Positions 1 to 5,559 of a stretch of DNA of 6,458 nucleotides are shown piece by piece. This stretch comes from Thermoleophilia bacterium (GTDB lineage Bacteria; Actinomycetota; Thermoleophilia; Miltoncostaeales; Miltoncostaeaceae), in contig JAEMRL010000143.1 of NCBI GenBank assembly GCA_016463385.1, positions 1-6,458 of the forward strand, in the 5' to 3' direction. The notes under the pieces are model-generated. The model was not told where the DNA came from. It did not search any database and worked only from the letters and a program-made list of their open reading frames with translations. How positions within the stretch are numbered: the stretch's first letter is position 1; every line of letters starts with the position of its first letter. The position numbers were made by a program, and so were the translations under genes.

Positions 1-86
1 CATGGGGAGGGGGCGGCGGCGCCCCGGCACGTTATCGGCAGCGGGGCGCTGGGACGATGCCCCCGGGTCGGCGGACGGTTCCCGCG

Positions 87-788
87 TTACCCTTCGCCGG
101 TGGCGCTCAACACGTACTCGGCCGCCAGCGCGATCCCTGCCGCGATCGCCCCGCCGGTGGACGCCCCCAGCCGGCGGAGATCCGCGAGCGCCTCCGGACG
201 ATCTCCCGTCCCGAGCAGCCGCAGGACCGGCTCGGGGGCCGCGCCGACGGCCGCCAGCTCGAGCAGGGTGGCCGACAGGGCCCCCGTGCGGCGGCGCACG
301 TCGGCGGGGCAGAGCGCGCCGGCGAGCGCGTCGATGCGCCCGGTGGCGAGGCCCGCCGCCGGGCCGAGCGCACGGAGGCCGATGGCCGCGCCGCCGAGGA
401 TGTCGTCGCCCTCGGGGGTCAATCCCGCGCCGCGCCCCACGAGGCGGTCCCCGGCGCCCTCCAGCGCCACCCCGGGCGGGGCCACACGGGCCGTGAGCCA
501 GCGCGCGAAGGCCGTGACGGCCGCGCGGCCCCCCTCCAGGGGCGCGACCACCGGATCCCAGAGGGGCGGCGCGACGGCGTCCCACCGCACGGCGGGCACC
601 TCCGGCAGCGCCGCGACGGCGATGCCGTTGGGCATCCAGGGCACACCGGGGCCCGTCAGCGTCACCACGACGCCGCCGAGGTCGAGGTGAACGGCCCCGC
701 GCCCGGAGCCGAGGACCCGCAGCCGGTGGGGAGCGGCGGGCCCGAGCAGGCGGGCGACGGCGGCCGAGACCACCAGGGCATCGACCAC
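87..788 (-). CDS. DUF2877 (AllH-like) protein
   Basis: Soluble protein of about 233 residues from a GTG start at 788-786; the stop is TAA. The family signature is visible: an N-terminal half with VHLDLGG (33-39) and PGVPWMPNGI (47-56), then the glycine-rich GRGAGLTPEGDD block (118-129) and, near the C-terminus, LGASTGGAIAAGIALA. DUF2877 includes AllH (YlbF) of E. coli, a subunit of the oxamate carbamoyltransferase of allantoin breakdown, which works with FdrA-type and DUF1116 proteins. Neither partner is in this window, so the substrate here is unknown. The frame stays open upstream to a GTG at 1070 (327 residues), but the added 94 residues have no family similarity that I recognise, poorer third-position GC, and lie opposite a better coding frame. 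I therefore chose 788; GTG at 773 is an alternative. No strong ribosome binding site marks either. Family call fairly sure, start uncertain. Confidence 0.8.
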   Translation of the reverse strand: MVDALVVSAAVARLLGPAAPHRLRVLGSGRGAVHLDLGGVVVTLTGPGVPWMPNGIAVAALPEVPAVRWDAVAPPLWDPVVAPLEGGRAAVTAFARWLTARVAPPGVALEGAGDRLVGRGAGLTPEGDDILGGAAIGLRALGPAAGLATGRIDALAGALCPADVRRRTGALSATLLELAAVGAAPEPVLRLLGTGDRPEALADLRRLGASTGGAIAAGIALAAEYVLSATGEG

Positions 789-1091
789 GACTGGCTGCGG
801 CCCGAACCCGGCGCCCGCGTCCGCCAGACCGTCCCCCACGGCCCCTTCGTGGTGCAGCACCGCCACGATCTGGGGCTCGGCGCCTGCCGCCTCACCCGCC
901 ACCGCGGCGCGGTCGAGACCGAGTTCACCCTGCTCGGCTACTCCGAGCGATCGGAGATCGGTCTTCCGTGCCATGTCGTGCATCTTCGCGATGAGAGCGA
1001 CGGGAGGGAATACGTCGTCGACACGGGCCTCGCCGGGCCCGGTCTGCCGCCGAGCGCCTTCATCGTGCACCCGCCGGAACCGCAGGACTGA
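726..1091 (+). CDS. Unrecognised small protein, start uncertain
   Basis: I do not recognise this family. The case for coding is base usage: from about 780 to the TGA at 1089-1091 nearly every codon ends in G or C, position 1 is less GC-rich and position 2 least, which is the coding pattern of such genomes. The opposite strand over the same stretch lacks this pattern. From GTG 726 the product has about 121 residues: a hydrophilic start, then a mixed segment with W, F and Y, including FTLLGYSERSEIGLPCHVVHL and REYVVDTGLAGPG, and a proline-rich end (HPPEPQD). It has no signal peptide or membrane segment. GAGGA at 711-715 precedes GTG 726 by 10 bases; GTG 687 with GAGG at 678-681 is an alternative. 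Both starts lie inside the 5' end of the divergent DUF2877 gene, which is unusual; GTG 849 would avoid overlap but has no visible binding site. It may be a small cytosolic domain protein. Confidence 0.5.
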   Translation: MGSGGPEQAGDGGRDHQGIDHDWLRPEPGARVRQTVPHGPFVVQHRHDLGLGACRLTRHRGAVETEFTLLGYSERSEIGLPCHVVHLRDESDGREYVVDTGLAGPGLPPSAFIVHPPEPQD

Positions 1092-1127
1092 GCGCCGCCT
1101 CCGTACTCAGGCCGGTTCGGCGCTCAG
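1088..1127. terminator. Inverted repeat across convergent gene ends
   Basis: The arms CTGAGCGCCG (1088-1097) and CGGCGCTCAG (1118-1127) are perfect 10-bp complements with a 20-base loop. The left arm contains the TGA of the plus-strand gene (1089-1091) and the loop contains the stop of the minus-strand HD-GYP gene (1107-1109). A hairpin placed over two convergent stops suggests a shared bidirectional terminator. There is no T-run on either side and the loop is large, so function is inferred from position and symmetry only. Confidence 0.4.
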
Positions 1128-2492
1128 CTCGTGGGACGTGGGCGATGACGGCACCGGCACCGGGACGGTCCGCGTGGCGGTCTCGGCCTCGATGCAGCCG
1201 ATGAGGACGTCCACGACGACGGGGTCGAGCTGGGTGCCGGCGGACGCGCGCAGCTCGGCGATCGCGTCCTCCTCGGACATCGCCCTGCGGTAACTGCGCG
1301 TGGTGGTCATGGCGCTGAAGGTGTCGCAGCAGGACACGATCCGCGCTTCCACGGGGATCTCCTCGCCGGCGAGCCCGTCCGGGTAGCCGCCCCCGTCCCA
1401 GCGCTCGTGCGACGCCCGCACCACGAGGCCGACCGCGCGCATGATGCCGCCCACCTGGTCGAGCATCCGGTGGCCCTCGATCGTGTGCGTCTTGATGACC
1501 TCCCACTCGGAGTCGTCGAGCGGACCGGCCTTGTTGATGATCTCCTTGGGGATCGCGACCTTGCCGACGTCGTGCAGCAGGGCGCCGAACTCCACGTTGC
1601 GGCGCTGCTCGGCGCTGAGGCCCATCCTGTCCGCCACGGCCAGCGACAGCTCGACGACGTCCTTGCAGTGCTGCCCCGTGTAGGTGTCGTCGGCCTCGAC
1701 CACGTCCGCCAGCACGAGGGCCGTACCGCGGTAGGCGGAGCTGAGCTCGGAGATGCTCTCGAAGCGCTGCCGGCGCTCGGTGGCGAAGAGGCGGAGCAGG
1801 CCGAGAAGGGGCAGCAGCAGCAGGATCGAGTAGTGGGGATCCGGGCTGATCAGGGCTGCCAGCAGGCCGATCGGGGCGAGCGCCGCGTCCACCGCGTACA
1901 CCCAGACGACATCGTCGATCTGCTCGCGCAGAGTCGCCCCTCGGATGATCCGCTCACGCACGGCGGAGGCGCCCAGGTCGGTCGCGAACTGCGCTGCGAG
2001 GGCCGCGACGAATACGAGGACCGGCGTCGTCTGCGCGTCGGTCGCATCCGCGAGGGCGAGCACGACGATCGGGCCGATGGCGAACCACGAGTTCGCGGCG
2101 GCGAAGAGGAGCCGCGATGGCGGGACCCTGCCCCGCAGGACGTCGGGCAGGCCCCCCAGCATCAGGGCGAGCGCCGTCACGGGGGCGACGAGCGGCAGCG
2201 GGATGAGGAAGAGCACCGGGACGAAGACGAGGACGATCGGGACGGTGAACCCCTCGTGCACCGGGAAGCGCACGCGCGAGGCGACGGCGAGCGCGGCGAG
2301 CGCGAGCAGGATCGGGACGACCTCGACGGGGTGGTCGAAGGGGACCATCGCCGCCACGAGCGCGGCGGCCGCGACGAAGCCGCCCCCGACCGTGGCCTCG
2401 GCGACCCGCTCGCGGCGGGTCATCGGAGGAGGGGAGGGCTGCTCGGCGCCACCGGCGGCCGGCCGGGACCATCGCGTCAGGAGTCGCTTCAC
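1107..2492 (-). CDS. Membrane-bound HD-GYP domain phosphohydrolase
   Basis: 461 residues from GTG 2492-2490. Residues about 34-236 hold some six to eight hydrophobic segments (for example 34-52, 57-73, 83-98, 101-117, 127-149, 198-216, 222-236), forming an N-terminal membrane module of no family I can name. A short linker (238-258) leads to a cytoplasmic HD-GYP domain at about 259-437. Visible motifs are E267 and H275 (EADDTYTGQH), HD at 307-308 in LLHDVGKVAIP, H336, H341, SHERWDGGGYPDG with GYP at 369-371, and D390 in CCDTFSAM. HD-GYP proteins hydrolyse cyclic di-GMP or related cyclic dinucleotides, so this is probably a membrane sensor that lowers a second messenger. The usual HHE has serine at the first position (S361-H362-E363), so metal binding may differ from three-metal members. 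GGAG lies 14 bases upstream of the GTG, a long spacing. The gene is divergent from the secreted-protein gene across 148 bp, so shared control is possible. Confidence 0.92.
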   Translation of the reverse strand: MKRLLTRWSRPAAGGAEQPSPPPMTRRERVAEATVGGGFVAAAALVAAMVPFDHPVEVVPILLALAALAVASRVRFPVHEGFTVPIVLVFVPVLFLIPLPLVAPVTALALMLGGLPDVLRGRVPPSRLLFAAANSWFAIGPIVVLALADATDAQTTPVLVFVAALAAQFATDLGASAVRERIIRGATLREQIDDVVWVYAVDAALAPIGLLAALISPDPHYSILLLLPLLGLLRLFATERRQRFESISELSSAYRGTALVLADVVEADDTYTGQHCKDVVELSLAVADRMGLSAEQRRNVEFGALLHDVGKVAIPKEIINKAGPLDDSEWEVIKTHTIEGHRMLDQVGGIMRAVGLVVRASHERWDGGGYPDGLAGEEIPVEARIVSCCDTFSAMTTTRSYRRAMSEEDAIAELRASAGTQLDPVVVDVLIGCIEAETATRTVPVPVPSSPTSHELSAEPA

Positions 2493-2548
2493 CCATGGTG
2501 GATCGACTCCGGCGGTGCCGCGCTTGACGCCTGCGGCGACCGCCCTCG

Positions 2549-2566
2549 CCTAGAGGTCCCTCTAGG
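2549..2566. promoter_or_regulatory. 18-bp palindrome, candidate operator
   Basis: The sequence CCTAGAGG-TC-CCTCTAGG is a perfect inverted repeat of two 8-base arms around a 2-base centre. It lies between divergent genes, 57 bases upstream of the HD-GYP start and 75 bases upstream of the TTG of the secreted-protein gene. The short centre fits a site for a dimeric regulator better than an RNA hairpin. A TTGACG at 2524-2529 could be a plus-strand -35 element, but no convincing -10 lies at the right distance; the palindrome sits roughly where one would be. The regulator is unknown. Confidence 0.5.
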
Positions 2567-2570
2567 GCGC

Positions 2571-2620
2571 CGGGTGCGTGGGCGCGGGCCGCCGATGAAG
2601 ACCGTGTCGGAACGCACCCG
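2571..2620 (+). repeat. Inverted repeat in 5' leader of secreted-protein gene
   Basis: CGGGTGCGT (2571-2579) is exactly complementary to ACGCACCCG (2612-2620), with 32 bases between. The right arm ends 4 bases before the Shine-Dalgarno site at 2625. If the transcript begins upstream of 2571, this 9-bp GC-rich stem would sit directly against the ribosome binding site and could affect translation or mRNA stability. No known riboswitch or leader family is recognised, and in GC-rich DNA a 9-bp match can arise by chance. Confidence 0.3.
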
Positions 2621-2624
2621 CACC

Positions 2625-2634
2625 GGAGGAAAGG
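2625..2634 (+). promoter_or_regulatory. Strong ribosome binding site fixing a TTG start
   Basis: GGAGGAAAGG is a near-ideal Shine-Dalgarno sequence followed by 6 bases and then TTG at 2641-2643. It decides the start of the secreted protein, because no in-frame ATG or GTG is suitably placed and the TTG is followed at once by a complete signal peptide. It is the strongest such site seen in the window. Confidence 0.8.
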
Positions 2635-2640
2635 ATTCCT

Positions 2641-3273
2641 TTGTCGCTCAAGAATCGGATCATCGGCCTCGCCGCCATCGGCGCCGCCGCCCTCGCCGTC
2701 GCCGCGCCGCTGGCCTCGGCCAAGCAGGCCGCCGTGGCCAAGACCGTGCTTCCCTCCACCTCGGCGTGCTCAACGCTCAGCTACTCCCAGGTCTTCCTGC
2801 CCTTCGGCGACGCGAACCTCTACTTCCTCACGCCCCAGGGCTCCTTCGAGGGTGCCATCGACGGGTGGACGATCACCGGCTCGGCCAAGGTCGTGGCCGA
2901 CGCGGGCTATGCCGGAGGCCCCGTCGCCGACACGGCCTCGCTCGAGCTCAGCGCCGGATCGACGGCCACGAGCCCGCCCATCTGCGCGAACGCCAGCACG
3001 CCCACCTTCCGGTTCTTCGCGAAGGCGCTCGCGGCGGGTGCCGGCACCGCCGGGGTCGGGGTGTCCTACCTCGACGCGTCGGGCAACAAGTACAAGGGCA
3101 GCGGCTCCTTCGTCGCGACCGCTGGGTGGAACCCGACGGCGGAGATGCGGGTGCGCACCAACAAGATCGCCGTGGACGCGAGTGGCTGGGGCTCCATCCA
3201 GATCAGCGTCACCGCACCGTCCAACAGCGCCCTGCGGATCGACGACCTCTACCTCGACCCCCGCATGCACTAG
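2641..3273 (+). CDS. Secreted protein, probable beta-sandwich, unknown function
   Basis: 210 residues from a TTG start. Residues 1-27 form a classical Sec signal peptide: basic start (K4, R6), hydrophobic core at 8-25, and an LASA site before K28. The mature part is about 183 residues, rich in S, T, A and G, with two cysteines (C43, C115) that could form a disulfide. Landmarks are FLPFGDANLYFLTPQGSFEG (52-71), a GW at 75-76, SPPICAN (111-117), TFRFFAK (122-128), GWNPTAEMRV (162-171) and the end LRIDDLYLDPRMH. I recall similar secreted proteins with FLPFGD...GSFEG...GW and a terminal DD-Y-DP element in Thermoleophilia; the pattern suggests a carbohydrate-binding-like jelly-roll, but that is inference. 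There is no membrane anchor or catalytic motif. A strong ribosome binding site suggests high translation, and a hairpin 15 bases after the stop makes it a single-gene transcript, divergent from the HD-GYP gene. Confidence 0.88.
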   Translation: MSLKNRIIGLAAIGAAALAVAAPLASAKQAAVAKTVLPSTSACSTLSYSQVFLPFGDANLYFLTPQGSFEGAIDGWTITGSAKVVADAGYAGGPVADTASLELSAGSTATSPPICANASTPTFRFFAKALAAGAGTAGVGVSYLDASGNKYKGSGSFVATAGWNPTAEMRVRTNKIAVDASGWGSIQISVTAPSNSALRIDDLYLDPRMH

Positions 3274-3288
3274 GGGCGGACGCGCGAC

Positions 3289-3317
3289 GGGGCGCCGGCG
3301 GATGCCGGCGCCCCTTT
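3289..3317 (+). terminator. Rho-independent terminator after secreted-protein gene
   Basis: A perfect 11-bp stem, GGGGCGCCGGC (3289-3299) and GCCGGCGCCCC (3304-3314), encloses a 4-base GGAT loop and is followed by TTT at 3315-3317. It begins 15 bases after the TAG of the plus-strand gene. The T-tract is short, as is common in GC-rich actinobacteria. The operon from the right ends at 3324, only 7 bases away, so the same hairpin could also stop or protect that transcript, although on the minus strand no T-run follows it. Confidence 0.85.
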
Positions 3318-3323
3318 CGTGCG

Positions 3324-3758
3324 TCAGCTCTTCTTCCAGCCCTTCACGCCCGAGGTCATCGTGACCATCCGCTTCTTGATGCTCCACGGGATGGCCGAGT
3401 AGACCGGGGCGAAGACGCTCCTCCAGAACCATCCGGCCGACCCATGCGGCGCCGGCGCCCCGGTCACCGCGCCGAAGCGGCGCTGCGATGCCTGCATCAG
3501 CGCCGTTTCGCCGCCCGAGCGCATCGTGCGCGAGAGCGTCGGCTTCGGCGGCAGGGCCGCCGGGTGGTCGCCGGGGCGGCGGCCGGGCGTCCCGGCCTTG
3601 GCGAGCCCGTCGGCCACGGCGTTCTCCCCCGCCTTCCGGGCGGTGGAGCCGGGGGGCGCCGGCGGAGCGGCGGGCAGGCCACCGCGGCCGCGATGGGCCA
3701 CCTTGTCGTGGCCGAAGTACTCGGTCAGGTGCTCGGGGATCTCGGGTCCGTGTCCCAT
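3324..3758 (-). CDS. Unrecognised 144-residue protein coupled to flavoprotein gene
   Basis: I do not recognise a family. The ATG at 3758-3756 follows the TGA of the flavoprotein gene by 2 bases (TGA-TC-ATG), so translation probably restarts from the preceding gene; no Shine-Dalgarno site is visible. The frame is open further upstream, but that part overlaps the flavoprotein gene. The protein has three parts: a short N-terminal block (MGHGPEIPEHLTEYFGHDKV, 1-20), a long low-complexity region rich in P, G, A and R (about 22-107, with LPAAPPAPPG at 28-37) that is likely disordered, and a C-terminal block with aromatic and hydrophobic residues (WFWRSVFAPVYSAIPW, 110-125) followed by a basic KKR and GWKKS end. 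The last block could be a membrane-associating helix or a docking element. It has no cysteine. Its place as last gene of the operon suggests a partner of the flavoprotein, but nothing shows this directly. Confidence 0.75.
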   Translation of the reverse strand: MGHGPEIPEHLTEYFGHDKVAHRGRGGLPAAPPAPPGSTARKAGENAVADGLAKAGTPGRRPGDHPAALPPKPTLSRTMRSGGETALMQASQRRFGAVTGAPAPHGSAGWFWRSVFAPVYSAIPWSIKKRMVTMTSGVKGWKKS

Positions 3759-3760
3759 GA

Positions 3761-5089
3761 TCAGAGGTTCGCCATGCCGTTCTGGGCGGCGACCGAGAGC
3801 GGCTCGTAGAGCGCGCCGATCGGCGGGGAGTAGACGTTCTCCATCCACGCCAGGTCCTCGAGGGTCGCTCCGCGCTTGAGAGCGAACGCGAGGAAGTCGG
3901 CGCGCTCCTTGATGCCCTCGCCGCCGACGAACTGGCCGCCGATCAGCTTCCCCGTGCCGGGCTCGGCGAGCAGCTTCACCCGCACCTGCTGGACCCCCGG
4001 GAAGTACCGCGCCCGGCTGATGCCGTTGGCGACACCGAGCACGTAGGGGATGCCGAGCGAGGTGGCGAGGCTCTCGCCGAAGCTCGCGCCGCCGATCTGG
4101 ATCTGCCCGCCCACCATGCCCCAGGGGATGTTGACCGGGTCGTAGACGCGCCGGCCGCCTCCCGCGTTGGCGCCGGCGACACGGCCCTGCTGCATCGCGT
4201 GCGAGCCGGTGAGGCCCTGCACGGCGACGCCGGTCAGGTTCTGCGGCACCTCGACGCAGTCGCCCGCGGCGAAGACGTTGGCCATCGAGGTCTGCATCCG
4301 CTCGTCCACCGCGAAGGCGCCGGTGGAGCCGAGCTTCAGGCCGATCGAGCGGCCGAGCGTGGTCTCGGGCTCCTTGTGCGTGGCGATGACGCAGATGTCC
4401 GCGTCGATGATCCCCTCGCTGGTCTCGACGCCCGTGAGCTTGCCGTTGCTGCCGACGAAGCTCTTCAGCGCCGTGCCGAAGTGCAGGTGGCAGCCGAGCT
4501 CCTTGAGGCTCTCCTGCACCGGCTCGGCGATCTCCGGGTCGGCGACCTGCGCCAGCAGCCAGGCGTTCTCGTCGACGAGGTGGGTCTCGATGCCCCGGTG
4601 CGCGAGCGCGGTCAGCATCTCCACGCCGAGGGGGCCGGCCTCGAGCACGACGGCCTTCTTCACGTCATTCAGCGTCTCGTTCAGCTCGATGCCGCGCCGG
4701 ATGTTCTTGACGAAGGTCAGGCCCTCGAGGTCGTTGCCCGGCACGTCCGGGAGCAGGTAGTTCCAGCCCGAGCAGATGATCAGCGTGTCCCAGGGGACGA
4801 CCTGGCCGTTGGCGGTCATCGTCTGGTTGGCCGCGTCGATCTCCGTGACGACGGTCTCCCGGCGCAGGTCGATGCCGGCCTGCTCGTAGTTCTCGGGGCC
4901 GGCGAGGAAGAGGCGCTCGAAGTCGGGGATCTCACGGCCGAGAACGTAGGGGATGCCGCAGGGCGAATAGGCGACGTCCTCGAACTCGGTGCAGACGACG
5001 ACGGTCGCCTCGGGGTTGGTGCGCTTGGCCATTGAGGCGGCGCTGATACCCGCGGCTCCGCCGCCGATGACGCAGATGCGCTGAGCCAT
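3761..5089 (-). CDS. FAD-dependent oxidoreductase, CoA-disulfide reductase-like
   Basis: 442 residues, a normal length for the single-cysteine pyridine nucleotide-disulfide reductases (CoA-disulfide reductase, NADH oxidase, NAD(P)H:sulfur oxidoreductase). It is cytosolic and should use NAD(P)H to reduce a disulfide, persulfide, sulfur or oxygen. Visible features: FAD-binding VIGGGAAGISAA (7-18) with E35 ending the second strand; YSPCGIPY with the single redox cysteine C44, where CoA-disulfide reductases carry theirs; the second FAD motif VFAAGDC (272-278); and a dimerisation domain ending MENVYSPPIGALYEPLSVAA, whose Y420 sits where the family has a conserved tyrosine. Odd: the NAD(P)H loop reads VVLEAGPLGVE (147-157), with E150 replacing the first glycine of GxGxxG, and the usual AIG-x-x-P reads ATHKEP (236-241). 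ATG 5089 is preceded by AAGGA (5095-5099) at 5 bases. It follows the OsmC gene after 47 bp and is coupled to the next gene. Exact substrate unknown. Confidence 0.93.
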   Translation of the reverse strand: MAQRICVIGGGAAGISAASMAKRTNPEATVVVCTEFEDVAYSPCGIPYVLGREIPDFERLFLAGPENYEQAGIDLRRETVVTEIDAANQTMTANGQVVPWDTLIICSGWNYLLPDVPGNDLEGLTFVKNIRRGIELNETLNDVKKAVVLEAGPLGVEMLTALAHRGIETHLVDENAWLLAQVADPEIAEPVQESLKELGCHLHFGTALKSFVGSNGKLTGVETSEGIIDADICVIATHKEPETTLGRSIGLKLGSTGAFAVDERMQTSMANVFAAGDCVEVPQNLTGVAVQGLTGSHAMQQGRVAGANAGGGRRVYDPVNIPWGMVGGQIQIGGASFGESLATSLGIPYVLGVANGISRARYFPGVQQVRVKLLAEPGTGKLIGGQFVGGEGIKERADFLAFALKRGATLEDLAWMENVYSPPIGALYEPLSVAAQNGMANL

Positions 5090-5136
5090 GTGTGTCCTTG
5101 GTTCGGGGATCGGATCCGGCGAGGCTGATGAGGCTA

Positions 5137-5559
5137 TTACAGGCCCTCGCCGAGGTGGTAACGCACCTCCGGGGGGTGCGAGATGGTGTTGGTGACCCAG
5201 CAGAAGCGCTTGGCCAGCTCGACCGCCGGGGCGAGCTCGGCGGACGGGGTCGAGGAGTGGATCCAGACGTCGTAGGCGCCATGGCGCGGCTCGTCGCCGG
5301 CCCGCTCGGGACGCACGTCGACGCGCAGGTCGGCGATCGTGATGCGCTTCTTGCCCGCCGCCCAGACGACGGCGAGGCAGAAGCAGGATGCGAGCGCGGC
5401 CACCAGCAGCTCCGTCGGCATCGGGCCCGTGTCCGCACCGCCGTACTGCGGCGGCTCGTCGGCCGTCAGAGCGTGGCCGCGGCCGGTGATCGCGCTGGAG
5501 AGGCCTCCGGTCCACTCGGCGCTCCAGACCGCGTACTCGTGGGCGTCGCGCTCGCTCAT
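5137..5559 (-). CDS. OsmC/Ohr-family peroxide-reducing protein
   Basis: 140 residues, the usual OsmC length. The family core is clear: GPMPTELLVAALASCFC (45-61) with C59 as the likely peroxidatic cysteine, and AKRFCWVTNTI (116-126) with C119 as the likely resolving cysteine. E50 in ELL is also a family residue. C61 is an additional cysteine two residues after C59. OsmC/Ohr proteins are cytosolic dimers that reduce organic hydroperoxides with thiols such as dihydrolipoyl proteins; some members act on other thiol substrates. ATG 5559-5557 overlaps the TGA of the glycosyltransferase gene (ATGA), so translation is probably coupled; AGAGG lies about 14 bases upstream, too far to be ideal. The gene ends with tandem in-frame stops (TAA TAG, 5139-5134). 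The neighbouring flavoprotein is a plausible thiol-reducing partner, by inference from position only. Confidence 0.92.
   Translation of the reverse strand: MSERDAHEYAVWSAEWTGGLSSAITGRGHALTADEPPQYGGADTGPMPTELLVAALASCFCLAVVWAAGKKRITIADLRVDVRPERAGDEPRHGAYDVWIHSSTPSAELAPAVELAKRFCWVTNTISHPPEVRYHLGEGL

Noticed and set aside
1..86. GC-rich 6-bp hairpin at 10-25 and a minus-strand ATG at 3-1 as terminator or next gene start
   Set aside because: The stem is short with no T-run, no ribosome binding site precedes the ATG, and too little sequence is visible to judge.
57..686. 5' part of the long plus-strand frame ending at 1091
   Set aside because: It is antisense to the well-supported DUF2877 coding region. 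Only the 3' part from about 687-726 onward shows coding-like base usage.
789..1070. N-terminal extension of the DUF2877 frame to GTG 1070
   Set aside because: The extension has lower third-position GC than the opposite strand, no family similarity that I recognise, and would make the protein longer than its visible domain needs.
2770..3432. A 220-codon minus-strand frame
   Set aside because: It crosses the terminator hairpin and is antisense to the secreted-protein gene; its Arg/Glu/Gly/Val-rich product is a shadow translation.
1407..3809. An 800-codon open frame on the plus strand
   Set aside because: It runs antisense through the HD-GYP gene and then out of frame through the secreted-protein gene. 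Its product is low-complexity Arg/Gly/Asp/His-rich sequence, typical of shadow frames in GC-rich DNA.
4199..5035. A 278-codon plus-strand frame
   Set aside because: It is antisense to the flavoprotein gene, with no domain-like content and no binding site.
5121..5135. Direct repeat of GAGGCT in the gap between the OsmC and flavoprotein genes
   Set aside because: Two 6-base copies in a GC-rich spacer are easily due to chance, and no third copy or symmetry supports a site.
5090..5515. Upstream extension of the flavoprotein frame
   Set aside because: It overlaps the OsmC gene in another frame. The ATG at 5089 has a good ribosome binding site and directly precedes the FAD motif.
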